A DNA stretch of 64,000 bases from Bradyrhizobium icense (GTDB lineage: Bacteria; Pseudomonadota; Alphaproteobacteria; Rhizobiales; Xanthobacteraceae): assembly GCF_001693385.1 (NCBI RefSeq), contig NZ_CP016428.1, positions 1,736,001 to 1,800,000 on the forward strand, written 5' to 3'. The notes under the pieces are model-generated. The model was not told the origin of the DNA, ran no database searches, and saw nothing but the letters and a program-made list of their open reading frames with translations. The position numbers and the translations under genes are program-made. Each line of letters starts with the position of its first letter. The stretch's first letter is position 1. Of this stretch, positions 43,884 to 51,729 are shown piece by piece.

Positions 43884-44630
43884 ATGCTGAAGAAGATGGG
43901 CAAGTTGCTGGAAGTGCTATCAAACCCGAGTTACTGGAGCGGACTGCGACACGGGATAGCTCCGACCACCGAACACAAGTTGGCGCTGCAGAGATTGAAC
44001 GTAAGGACGGTGCTCGACATCGGCGCCAACAGAGGCCAATTTTCGCTGCTTGCCCGATGTCTCTACCCCGCGGCGACCATTTATGCATTCGAGCCGCTTC
44101 AGCGTCCTGCTGAACAGTTCCGCGCGCTATTTGCAAATGACGCTAATGTGCATCTTTTCCAGGTAGGCATCGACGAGGCTCTGGGTGACACCAAAATGTT
44201 CCTTGCCAACGATCATCATGCCTCGTCGTCGATCCTGAAAGCGCACAAGCAGTCACAGATATTCGGCTCGCGAGAAACAGGAGAGGAAACGGTTCGTGTC
44301 GGCCGTCTCGACGACTTTCTACCTCTTGATCGCATACGTCCGCCCTGCTTGCTCAAAATTGATGTCCAGGGCTATGAGCTGAAGGTCATAAATGGCTGTC
44401 GTGAGGTGCTGCCCCTCGTTGATTATCTGTACGTCGAATGCTGCTATGTCGAGTTGTATGCGCGTCAGGCGCTCGCTCACGAAATACTGCGTCGGCTGGG
44501 AGAATTTGGCTTTGCTCTCCGGGGCACCTTCAACCAATACTGCGATCCGGAGGAGGGGCCTGTGTTAGCCGATTTCCTTTTCCAATCATTGAAATCGATG
44601 GCCGCGGTCCGGGCGGCTTTGTTGAAGTAA
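43884..44630 (+). CDS. FkbM-family methyltransferase
   Basis: 248 residues. SAM motif I is VLDIGANRGQFSLLA at residues 43-57, followed by IYAFEPLQ and the FkbM signature LLKIDVQGYELKVINGC with the metal-binding Asp-x-x-Gly-x-E pattern. FkbM-type enzymes O-methylate sugars or carboxyls in secondary metabolites and polysaccharides. The gene is 36 bases before another methyltransferase on the same strand, so both may decorate the same unit. The acceptor hydroxyl is unknown. Confidence 0.9.
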   Translation: MLKKMGKLLEVLSNPSYWSGLRHGIAPTTEHKLALQRLNVRTVLDIGANRGQFSLLARCLYPAATIYAFEPLQRPAEQFRALFANDANVHLFQVGIDEALGDTKMFLANDHHASSSILKAHKQSQIFGSRETGEETVRVGRLDDFLPLDRIRPPCLLKIDVQGYELKVINGCREVLPLVDYLYVECCYVELYARQALAHEILRRLGEFGFALRGTFNQYCDPEEGPVLADFLFQSLKSMAAVRAALLK

Positions 44631-44666
44631 CGACGCTACCTCAAGAGCCCCAGGAGCGGACCCGAA

Positions 44667-45470
44667 ATGCTCAAGAGCGACGTTCGCAGCTTCTGGGACC
44701 AAGGCTCCGCTGGCGAATTCTGGGCTGTCGGATCGGAGGCGAAGTTGCGCTTCCTTACTGAGGAAAAGTCGCGTTATCAGTTTGAACCTTTCATACCCGC
44801 TTTCGCCGACTTCGCCGCCGCAGCGGATCGGGTCGTGCTCGAGATCGGCATCGGCATGGGATGCGACCATCAACAATGGGCGCGAGCGCGCCCGAGACGT
44901 CTGCTCGGCACCGACCTGAGCCGGCGTTCCATTGCCTACACGCGCGAGCGGTTCGATTTGTTCAATTTAAATTCCAATCTAATATTGGCCGACTGTGAAT
45001 GTCTGCCGCTATCTTCCGGCTGCGTCGACATTGTCTATTCATGGGGGGTAATGCATCACACCCCAGATACCCGGCAGGCGGTTCGAGAGGCCCACCGCGT
45101 GCTACGACCCGGTGGAACCGCAAAGGTCATGATCTATCACAAATGGTCGCTGACCGGCTATATGCTCTGGATGCGCTACGGCCTTATGCGATGGCGACCT
45201 TGGTTGGGACTCGAATACATCTACGCGAATTTCCTGGAAAGTCCGGGCACCAAAGCCTACACCGTCGACGAAGCACGCCAACTGTTTGACCAATTTTCCG
45301 ACGTTCGCATCGCTATACAAGTGAACTACGGCGACCTGCTCCAGAGTGAGGTCGGCCGACGACACCGCGGTCCGCTGCTCAGCATCGCAAAGAAGCTATG
45401 GCCTCGCTGGCTGATCCGCAGATTGTTGAAGCGGCATGGCTTATACCTGCTGATCACCGCAGTAAAATAG
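44667..45470 (+). CDS. Class I SAM-dependent methyltransferase
   Basis: 267 residues, start at 44667 with CAGGAGCG upstream. Motif I is VVLEIGIGMGCDHQQWA near residue 57. LLGTDLSRRSIAYTRERFD is the acidic loop that binds the SAM ribose, and CVDIVYSWGVMHHTPDTRQA with HRVLRPGGTAKVMIYH completes the Methyltransf_11 fold. A C-terminal extension with Trp/Tyr-rich helices (YMLWMRYGLMRWRPW) may contact a membrane or lipid-linked sugar. It is probably co-transcribed with the FkbM gene before it. Substrate unknown. Confidence 0.88.
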   Translation: MLKSDVRSFWDQGSAGEFWAVGSEAKLRFLTEEKSRYQFEPFIPAFADFAAAADRVVLEIGIGMGCDHQQWARARPRRLLGTDLSRRSIAYTRERFDLFNLNSNLILADCECLPLSSGCVDIVYSWGVMHHTPDTRQAVREAHRVLRPGGTAKVMIYHKWSLTGYMLWMRYGLMRWRPWLGLEYIYANFLESPGTKAYTVDEARQLFDQFSDVRIAIQVNYGDLLQSEVGRRHRGPLLSIAKKLWPRWLIRRLLKRHGLYLLITAVK

Positions 45471-46358
45471 AGCCGCGCTTTATCTGCTCGTCCTGCAACG
45501 GTTGTAGGGATGGGTGATCGACAAGGCGGCGAGCTACTCGCCCAAACTGCTTCAGGAGCCTGCCATGAGCTTTTCACGGGCTGAGGCTCGGAGACGCTGA
45601 GTTGCCTCGACGGCAAAGGTCGGACCAGCGACTGGCTGGGGTCGGGGGGCCGGGACCGCCGGTGACAGATGCGCCACCGCGATCTCGCTCGGAATTGCAA
45701 CGGTATTCCGTTGCAAGCGACACCGAGCCTCGTCGCCATCGGATCCTGTAGCTCACTCTGGCACTCGATGAGAATGTGGAGAACCTCCCTTTCGCGCCTT
45801 CTAACAGCTATGTCCACACGACGTCCGCTTCGATCCATTCGCGCTTTGGGACAGGATCAACAAGCGACTTGCGTCCGGTCGAGAATGCTTAGGACGCCAC
45901 TTGGCGAAACGTAGGCTTGGAACACGCATCTCCGTCCCGTTCTAGCTGTTCGCAATGGCGCACCGGTAAGAGGAGGCTTGTCCTCAATTTCCTATCGTTG
46001 ATTTCCATCAGCCGGGGGCCGTCCTTCGCGGATGTTACGCCCTCTTCAACTGCAAACGTTGGGTCTGGCGAGTTCGCGACAAATGTGAGTGTCGGCAAAC
46101 GGCAGGATGTCGTGAAATGCGAGCAGGCAAGGGTGGTCCCAATAGGGAGACCTGGCTCCGGCTTGCAGAAGAAAGCTTGCACGAGGACCGGCGGATCAAA
46201 GCCTTGTTCTGAGTTCCCGACAAGAGAAGCGCTTGTTAAGAGCAAGGCTGGCATCAGGTAGGTCGATCTTAAGGGCTGCTTGAGTTCGAGCCAAGCCGTG
46301 ATCGAGAATGCGCGCGATCGGCTCTTAGGGCGGAGAGCATGACCGAAGTGCTCACACA
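45471..46358. other. Long gap with decayed sequence
   Basis: 888 bases. A minus-strand frame of 157 codons (45889-46362) is uninterrupted and has a hydrophobic start, but shows no family and overlaps the Crp/Fnr stop. A plus-strand tract near 45810-45890 reads DVRFDPFALWDRINKRLASG, which looks coding but has no start. I regard the stretch as remnants of unknown genes. Confidence 0.35.
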
Positions 46359-47174
46359 TCATCGGCCGCCAACTCGGTGCGTCAAGTTGGCGTTGTGTCC
46401 GCGGATAAGCGGGTCGATAGTAGAGTCCTGTCCGCGTAGCCGCAGATAGTCGGGGGCAAATCCGGCGAGACGAACCAGCTCATTCCAATTGGTTATCGTA
46501 ATCGTCTTTGATTGCCACTGAAGAATATTGGCGCGGCGCAAGTCCCGGATGACCCGGTTGGCATGAATCGCGGAAATGCCGCAGGCGGCGGCAAGGCCCG
46601 ACTGCATGAAGGGTGAGGGAATCCGAAAATCCCTGGCTAGGCCAACTGCGCGCAAGCGCGCTGTGACCTCACATAGCAGGTGCGCCACGCGCGCCAGCGC
46701 ATCCCGGCTTCCCAAGTTGACGATGCAGTTGCGCGAGGCGGCGGCGTCGGTGAGCAGCAAGAACAATAGCGCGCGCGATATCGACGGCGACAGCGCGGAA
46801 ACCTCGCGAAAGAACCTGTGCGGCACGGATGCGACCACAGCTGGCCTGAGCGCGACCAGATCGAAGTCGATACGAGGATCGTAGACCGTGTAGAGGTCCG
46901 GCACATCGCCCGGCACGTGAATTGAAGTAATCTGTCCGTGGTGGTTGTCGACATCCTGCCAGCAAAGATAACCCTGCAGCAGTAAACAGCAATGGTTCGG
47001 GTGATCGCCCTTCTTAAGGACATGGTGACAAGAGTCATAGTGGCAAATGCTGCTCGGCATATTCGCAAGCAGTTCAAGGTCACCGGGCGATAATTCGACG
47101 ATGCTTGCCAAGCGATCGGCGAATCTTGAGAACGCAAATCCAGTTTGCATACTTCCTACCAAACTGCTTACCAA
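46359..47174 (-). CDS. Crp/Fnr-family transcriptional regulator
   Basis: 271 residues (an ATG at 47150 is an alternative start). Residues 35-150 form a cyclic-nucleotide-binding type beta-roll (HVLKKGDHPNHCCLLLQGYL, ITSIHVPGDVPDL). The C-terminal helix-turn-helix is GLAAACGISAIHANRVIRDL followed by RRANILQWQSKTITI. There is no N-terminal cysteine cluster like Fnr, so it does not look like an iron-sulfur sensor. Such short-CNMP regulators without a clear ligand are common in Bradyrhizobium. Its place inside the exopolysaccharide locus suggests local control, but no binding site could be tied to it. Confidence 0.88.
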   Translation of the reverse strand: MVSSLVGSMQTGFAFSRFADRLASIVELSPGDLELLANMPSSICHYDSCHHVLKKGDHPNHCCLLLQGYLCWQDVDNHHGQITSIHVPGDVPDLYTVYDPRIDFDLVALRPAVVASVPHRFFREVSALSPSISRALLFLLLTDAAASRNCIVNLGSRDALARVAHLLCEVTARLRAVGLARDFRIPSPFMQSGLAAACGISAIHANRVIRDLRRANILQWQSKTITITNWNELVRLAGFAPDYLRLRGQDSTIDPLIRGHNANLTHRVGGR

Positions 47175-48017
47175 ATTGCGTCAGCACGCCGCCCTTGCCT
47201 CTACGGATGCAGAGCGGATTTTATGTCCACTACCTGTGACACCCCCCAATTTCGCGATTGACCGTCGAGTGGACGGTACATCAATGGCCAGTTCGACGCA
47301 TGGGGTAACAAAAGGTTCCCTTATACATATGAATTGATCTCTTTCAGTCGATTCGAGCGCAACAGCCGCTCTTGCACCGAACGCGGTCAGCAGGGGAACC
47401 CGCCGCGCTATAACTTTCGCTTTCGAGAACGCCTTCTCAAGCTGAAACCGCTCCTGCACACGGCTGCTGGAGCGCCGTCGAAGTCTTGTGCAGCGCCCGA
47501 GTGTCCTTCCGGTAGCAGCCGCGTTGCGGGTGTGAGCGCGATATTGAGAATTTTGGACAGTGATAAGTACAGTTCCCAGATCGGGCGGCTCGAAGTTGAG
47601 GAGACGGGCCGGGATGCGGATCACCGGTGCGGTCGACGTAGGGACGGCGTCTTGTGAATGTTTGTCACGGGCTACCGCCGGCGCGCGGCGGTGGCCGATG
47701 CCGAGCACATCAAGATCATCTCGCTCGCCGTCGGCATTGCGGAGGGCACGGTATCCTGGAACACGCCAGGCATAGGCGATAGGTTTCCGACGTAGCTGTT
47801 GACGGACAAGGAAAGGCCGTTCTTAATTGCCAACCGTGAGCGCAAACTGCTCCTTGACTTCATCCAAGTTGACGAGACAGAGCTTGGAGCGCATCGGCGT
47901 TGTTTTCTAGGAGTTCGTTTCCCGCCGGAATCATGATGCGAACTTTGCACTGAGAGTGCCGTCTTGCACGCTTGTGCAGGTCGAATAAGCCCCGGTTACA
48001 CAACAAGGAGGGGTACA
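47175..48017. other. Gap with an IS66 tnpA scrap
   Basis: 843 bases. At 47555-47630 the plus strand reads DSDKYSSQIGRLEVEETGRD, recognisably the N terminus of the IS66 TnpA encoded at 56163. It is broken immediately after. Other parts (47760-47930) contain coding-like but unplaced text (LTDKERPFLIANRERKLLLD). AAGGAGG at 48004-48010 belongs to the next gene. Confidence 0.5.
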
Positions 48018-48644
48018 GTGGTTGGTATTTCAGAGTTCAAATATAGCGGCGGCTCACTGAACGCTTCCCATCGTTACTTGTTGCCCGCCATTCTGAAGAT
48101 CTTGCACAACACATCTTCAAGCGTTCGGGAGAAATCGCTATTTGACTTGGGCTGCGGTAATGGATCAGTGGCTAACGAAATTCATAAACTCGGATTCCGA
48201 GTTGCAGGCGTCGATCCTTCAACCGAAGGCATCGCGATGGCCAAGCGGCACTATCCCCATCTCGATCTAAGAATCGGATCTTCACACGATGACCTTAAGG
48301 GACAGTTTGGAACATTCTCGTACGTCATGAGCCTTGAAGTCATCCCGCTTGTCCATGATCCGAGGTCATTTTCCAGAGCCGTTTGCGAGCTTCTTAGAGA
48401 TGATGGCTATGCTATGATCAGCACGCCATATCATGGCTACTTCAAGAATCTGGCCATCGCTGCTATTGGAAGCTTTGACAATCACGTCAACCCTCTAATG
48501 GACTATGGGTATGCTAAGTTCTGGTCGGTAAATACGCTGAGAACTCTCCTGGAGGAGACGGGACTCAGATCAATCGAATTCGTTCGGGTTGGCCGTATTC
48601 CAGCGCTCGCGAAATCGATGATTGCGGTAGCCAGAAAGAAATGA
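48018..48644 (+). CDS. Class I SAM-dependent methyltransferase (UbiG-like)
   Basis: 208 residues from a GTG at 48018, chosen because AAGGAGG lies eight bases before it; the open frame reaches 47964 without a binding site. Motif I is LFDLGCGNGSVANEI at residues 41-55. Then come VAGVDPSTEGIAMAKRHYP and the motif FSYVMSLEVIPLVHDPRSF, where many C-methyltransferases have EVIEH. The protein resembles UbiG/Coq3-like and sugar methyltransferases. It is lower in GC and codon bias than its neighbours, possibly a later arrival. It is a single gene flanked by IS66 scraps on both sides. Confidence 0.85.
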   Translation: MVGISEFKYSGGSLNASHRYLLPAILKILHNTSSSVREKSLFDLGCGNGSVANEIHKLGFRVAGVDPSTEGIAMAKRHYPHLDLRIGSSHDDLKGQFGTFSYVMSLEVIPLVHDPRSFSRAVCELLRDDGYAMISTPYHGYFKNLAIAAIGSFDNHVNPLMDYGYAKFWSVNTLRTLLEETGLRSIEFVRVGRIPALAKSMIAVARKK

Positions 48645-48699
48645 GGACGCGCGCAACGTAGGTAAGAACGCTACCCTTAAGGGCGCGCAATACAGACCG

Positions 48700-48990
48700 C
48701 CAAGCGAGTGTCCTTAAGTTGTTTGGGTGTACGTGCTGAAGGGCGCGGCCGCTGGTGTGATTGTCCACCCGAATATGTACGAATCCGGCGGCGGCCCCTG
48801 GTTTGGTGCCCTTGGGCCGCTACTGCTTGTTTGGGTGAGCGATGTTCTGAGGGCGCCAGTTCCAGGGCTGGTTCGTGGATAAGCTTGGCCGGATGGAGCT
48901 GGCAGGCGGCCCACGCTGGCGAGCCAACTCTGGGCATCGATGTCGTTGAGCTTGGCGATGGCGATGAGGCTATAGATCGCGCTGATCATT
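48700..48990 (-). mobile_element. IS66 tnpC C-terminal fragment
   Basis: The minus strand reads ISAIYSLIAIAKLNDIDAQS and WLASVGRLP, which matches the last helices of the TnpC proteins at 58620 and 61300 ([20 protein letters not shown]). Only this end is present. The sequence then turns into unrelated Pro/Ser-rich text. It is a relic of a third IS66 copy. Confidence 0.7.
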
Positions 48991-49011
48991 AGGCTATAGG
49001 TCGCGCTGATC
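48967..49011. repeat. 21-base tandem repeat across the FkbM stop codon
   Basis: AGGCTATAGATCGCGCTGATC at 48967-48987 is repeated as AGGCTATAGGTCGCGCTGATC at 48991-49011 with one change and a 3-base spacer. The first copy is IS66 tnpC sequence. The second forms the last seven codons of the FkbM gene (RSARPIA). Confidence 0.75.
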
Positions 49012-49714
49012 TAAGCGTCGATTTTCTTAGACCCGCAATGTGGGAAGCATCGGTCCAGATCACGTCAAAACCCGCGTGCTGCAGAATCTTCTGAATTTCA
49101 ACCGGAGCAGTTCGCATTCCGCGCTGCGCGAGAGCGAGAAAATGAACTTCTACAAATACACCGCGTAATCCGGGGGTCCGCAACGTTTCCGTCATGCCCT
49201 TCAGCACTTCGAGCTCAGCTCCTTCGACATCAATTTTGATAATCGCCGGTGCATTGAGGGAACACATTGAGTCGCCACGTTTTACCGATGTTCGAATGGA
49301 TGCGCTGTTCCCAGAATGAAAAACTAAGCTGTCTGCGACGGTTGAGCCTCTCTCAGCTACAAAGAAGTCGGCCTGCCCATCGAAATCAGATAAGGCAACT
49401 TCCTGCAAAATCACACTCGGTTCAGTTGCGAACGAGGACTGCAATTGCGCAAAGGCTCGAGGCGACGGTTCGAATGCAATGACCTTCCCATTGCCACCCA
49501 CGCGATCAGCAAAAAGCCTGGTGTACAGGCCCACGTTCGCGCCCACGTCCCAGACAAGATCGCCCTCCCTTATGTTGGTCAGAAGCAGGTCACGAAACTT
49601 TTGTTCATAGGCCTCGCTGAAAAGTCTTCGGTAGATTCTCACTATTGGAGGAAGAATGTGCAGTTGCTGCGCGAGTGATCGAATTTGGATCAACAGTGGA
49701 TTTGCGTAATTCAC
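48989..49714 (-). CDS. FkbM-family methyltransferase
   Basis: 241 residues. Motif I is LVWDVGANVGLYTRLFAD at residues 53-70, followed by VIAFEPSPRAF and IIKIDVEGAELEVLKGM, the FkbM signature. Its last seven residues are encoded by a copy of IS66 sequence (repeat at 48991-49011), so the original C terminus has probably been replaced. The fold's core is complete, so it may still work. It is the opposite strand from the neighbouring methyltransferase at 48018, and an asnB relic lies just upstream of its start. It would methylate a sugar in the polysaccharide. Confidence 0.88.
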   Translation of the reverse strand: MNYANPLLIQIRSLAQQLHILPPIVRIYRRLFSEAYEQKFRDLLLTNIREGDLVWDVGANVGLYTRLFADRVGGNGKVIAFEPSPRAFAQLQSSFATEPSVILQEVALSDFDGQADFFVAERGSTVADSLVFHSGNSASIRTSVKRGDSMCSLNAPAIIKIDVEGAELEVLKGMTETLRTPGLRGVFVEVHFLALAQRGMRTAPVEIQKILQHAGFDVIWTDASHIAGLRKSTLRSARPIA

Positions 49715-49729
49715 GACAATCTCCTGGTC

Positions 49730-50000
49730 CCTGGTTCAACTCGCTTTAACGTGGCGGCGCGAGGGGATTTTGGATCGCCCGACGTCAAGCGGGCATCGGC
49801 GCCGATCCAAGCACAATGCCCGGGCCGCAGCTTCCGAAGATGTGGAAGCGTATGATGACCAGACGAATCCGTCTCCCTACGGACAAGGTCGATGTCGCGT
49901 AGTATATCCAGGAACACCGGCAACGCCTAAAGTTCTGATGCAAACAGAAGCGCGTGAGGTAGCATGGCCAACGGTTTGACGCCGACCTCATCGCGACCAA
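49730..50000 (-). pseudogene. asnB relic (middle of the AsnB-like gene)
   Basis: On the minus strand the reading GRDEVGVKPLAMLPHALLFA, then SEL, a TAG, then ALPVFLDILRDID, and later LRKLRPGHCAWIGADARLT aligns with residues 140-220 of the intact AsnB-like protein at 30315. The TAG replaces an expected Lys codon (AAG). A deletion/frameshift between DID and LRKLRPG removes the VANHLAFVW stretch. It is a decayed partial copy lying between the second FkbM gene and the shared leader. Confidence 0.75.
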
Positions 50001-50229
50001 TAGTCTGGCCGGGCGCGCGGTCATTGCGGGCAGTACGGCGGGATCCCACGTCGCCATTCAATGCCCGTTGCCGCGGAGTTCTGGCGCCAGAGTTCCATTG
50101 CAAACATCCCCAGCCGGCTCGGCGGACACTGGTGGAACCCGACGTTAAGCCGACCCTAAAACGCGATCGCCTGTTTTCGATCCCTGCATTCACGCGCAAG
50201 CCGCCCTGGACGCTGATCGGGCTCAAGGA

Positions 50230-50425
50230 ACCGATACCGACCGCCTCCGTTATAGGCAGTGGATCGCGGCTGAGATCCTTCCGGTTTGCGGCGCGTGGTT
50301 CTCTTGCACCAGTTCGGCCGTCCCGCGATCCGGTGCAACTTAGTGTATGCCGGAAAGGCACATGCACGCTCGAGCGCCATCACGCGCGACAACCACCGGT
50401 CGTCTCGGCGGAACACATCTGCGCG
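50230..50425 (+). promoter_or_regulatory. Shared leader, copy B (upstream and start of the Wzy-like gene)
   Basis: The 115 bases before the ATG at 50347 and the following 25 codons align by eye with the leader of the glycosyltransferase gene at 23679. Aligned start codons give MPERHMHARAPSR here and MSETYMYAPAQSN there. The non-coding part is about as similar as the coding part, so the block is probably a duplicated regulatory leader. Confidence 0.65.
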
Positions 50426-51729
50426 TAGTGTTATGCGTTGCCGCGCTACTCTCGCTCTTCCTGTCCATCCATCTTTCGGTCTCGGGAAGTCTTCTGTTCC
50501 CCTATGTTGCGGCGTTCGCAACATCTTTCGCTCTGATCTGTCTCGAATCGCGGCGGCTCTCGACGGGGTTTGTCATCGCCGCCTTTCTTCTGTTGACGGC
50601 AACCGTGGCGTTCTTCGCTTTGTCGATCCCGTACGCGGTCGACCCGTCGCGTCGCCTGCTCTCACTAGCCCAACTATACGTGGCCCTCATCACCAACTAC
50701 GGACTTTTTCTCGGATTATCTTCGTTGCACTCTCGAACGATTTCCCGCCTGTTCCTGTCTGTGGCCGTCTTCATGCTGATAGTCGCGACATTGGAGGTCT
50801 ATTTCGGGCTGAGACCGTTTGTCGACGCAGTCCGGTCCGTGATTCATCGGGAGTATTACGACGACACGACGCGAGACTTGGCGCTCTACGGTGCCGTGCG
50901 ACCAAGTGTCTTTGCTTCGGAACCGTCGCTCGTAGGCATTTTCTGGGGCCTGTCGCTGTGCGGGTGGCTTCTCGCCGATGTGGACAGGTTTGGGATCAGA
51001 CGGCTTGTTGTCGCTTCACTGCTAACCGCATCTGCGGTTTTTGTAATTCGCTCGCCCACCATATTCTATGCCGTCACCATCTGCGTGATCGGGTTGATCG
51101 TTGACCGATTGAGAAGAAGCCCTAATCCCGGCGTGCGATTGATCAAATCGGTATCACTGCTTGCCTGCTTCATCGTGGTCATCGCCTCGACCTCGCTGCT
51201 CATGCATGCCGCCGACGAATTCGGAGGATTGATCGAGAACATAGTCAAGGGAGACAGCTTCTACTCTCGTCAGATTGGACCGTACCGTCTTGCGTCCAGC
51301 ATGGCCGACACCAGTCCGTTCTTTGGCTTCGGATTGGGAGGTGACGCGGAAATGACACCTTACGCGATGGACGCGTTCTCGCCCGTCATCGAAAACATGA
51401 TCGCGGGTATCGACGCAGCGGACGTCGACAGCGTTCGGGGCATGGGCCTCAATTTCAGAGAGGGCAAGGCAAGTCATCTGCTCACAAACTCGTTTTGGCA
51501 GTTTTGGATTTCATTTGGCATTCTCGGCGGCGCGATCGTGGTCGCCATCATGGCATTTGCGCTGGCGGAATTGGGCGTGAGCGAAATTGGTTTTGTGCTG
51601 CTCGGGGCGACACTTATGGGGCAAACCATGGGAGCCGTCGTGATTGCTCCAGCGTGGACGCCCCTGTTTGTCATCGCCGCCCTTACGGTTGGCTGGGCGC
51701 ACGCTTCTCGCGCAACAAAGGCGAGCTAA
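50347..51729 (+). CDS. O-antigen/exopolysaccharide polymerase-like membrane protein (Wzy/Wzx-ligase type)
   Basis: 460 residues, start at 50347 supported by alignment with the start of the gene at 23679. The protein has about 10-12 membrane helices (VVLCVAALLSLFLSIHLSV, VTICVIGLIVDRL and others) and a large loop between about residues 270 and 370 (GFGLGGDAEMTPYAMDAF). This is the plan of Wzy polymerases and O-antigen ligases. Near the end GKASHLLTNSFWQFWISFG is the usual late-loop His/Asn region. It would link repeat units on the periplasmic side. Its TAA overlaps the start of the second GMC gene by one base. Confidence 0.75.
   Translation: MPERHMHARAPSRATTTGRLGGTHLRVVLCVAALLSLFLSIHLSVSGSLLFPYVAAFATSFALICLESRRLSTGFVIAAFLLLTATVAFFALSIPYAVDPSRRLLSLAQLYVALITNYGLFLGLSSLHSRTISRLFLSVAVFMLIVATLEVYFGLRPFVDAVRSVIHREYYDDTTRDLALYGAVRPSVFASEPSLVGIFWGLSLCGWLLADVDRFGIRRLVVASLLTASAVFVIRSPTIFYAVTICVIGLIVDRLRRSPNPGVRLIKSVSLLACFIVVIASTSLLMHAADEFGGLIENIVKGDSFYSRQIGPYRLASSMADTSPFFGFGLGGDAEMTPYAMDAFSPVIENMIAGIDAADVDSVRGMGLNFREGKASHLLTNSFWQFWISFGILGGAIVVAIMAFALAELGVSEIGFVLLGATLMGQTMGAVVIAPAWTPLFVIAALTVGWAHASRATKAS

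Noticed and set aside
43322..43903. 193-codon minus-strand frame across the flippase-FkbM gap
   Set aside because: It overlaps both neighbouring genes, has Arg/Pro/Ser-rich shadow composition, and shows no motif.
45326..45838. 170-codon minus-strand frame after the methyltransferase
   Set aside because: Its last part lies inside the methyltransferase gene and its composition is that of a reverse-strand shadow.
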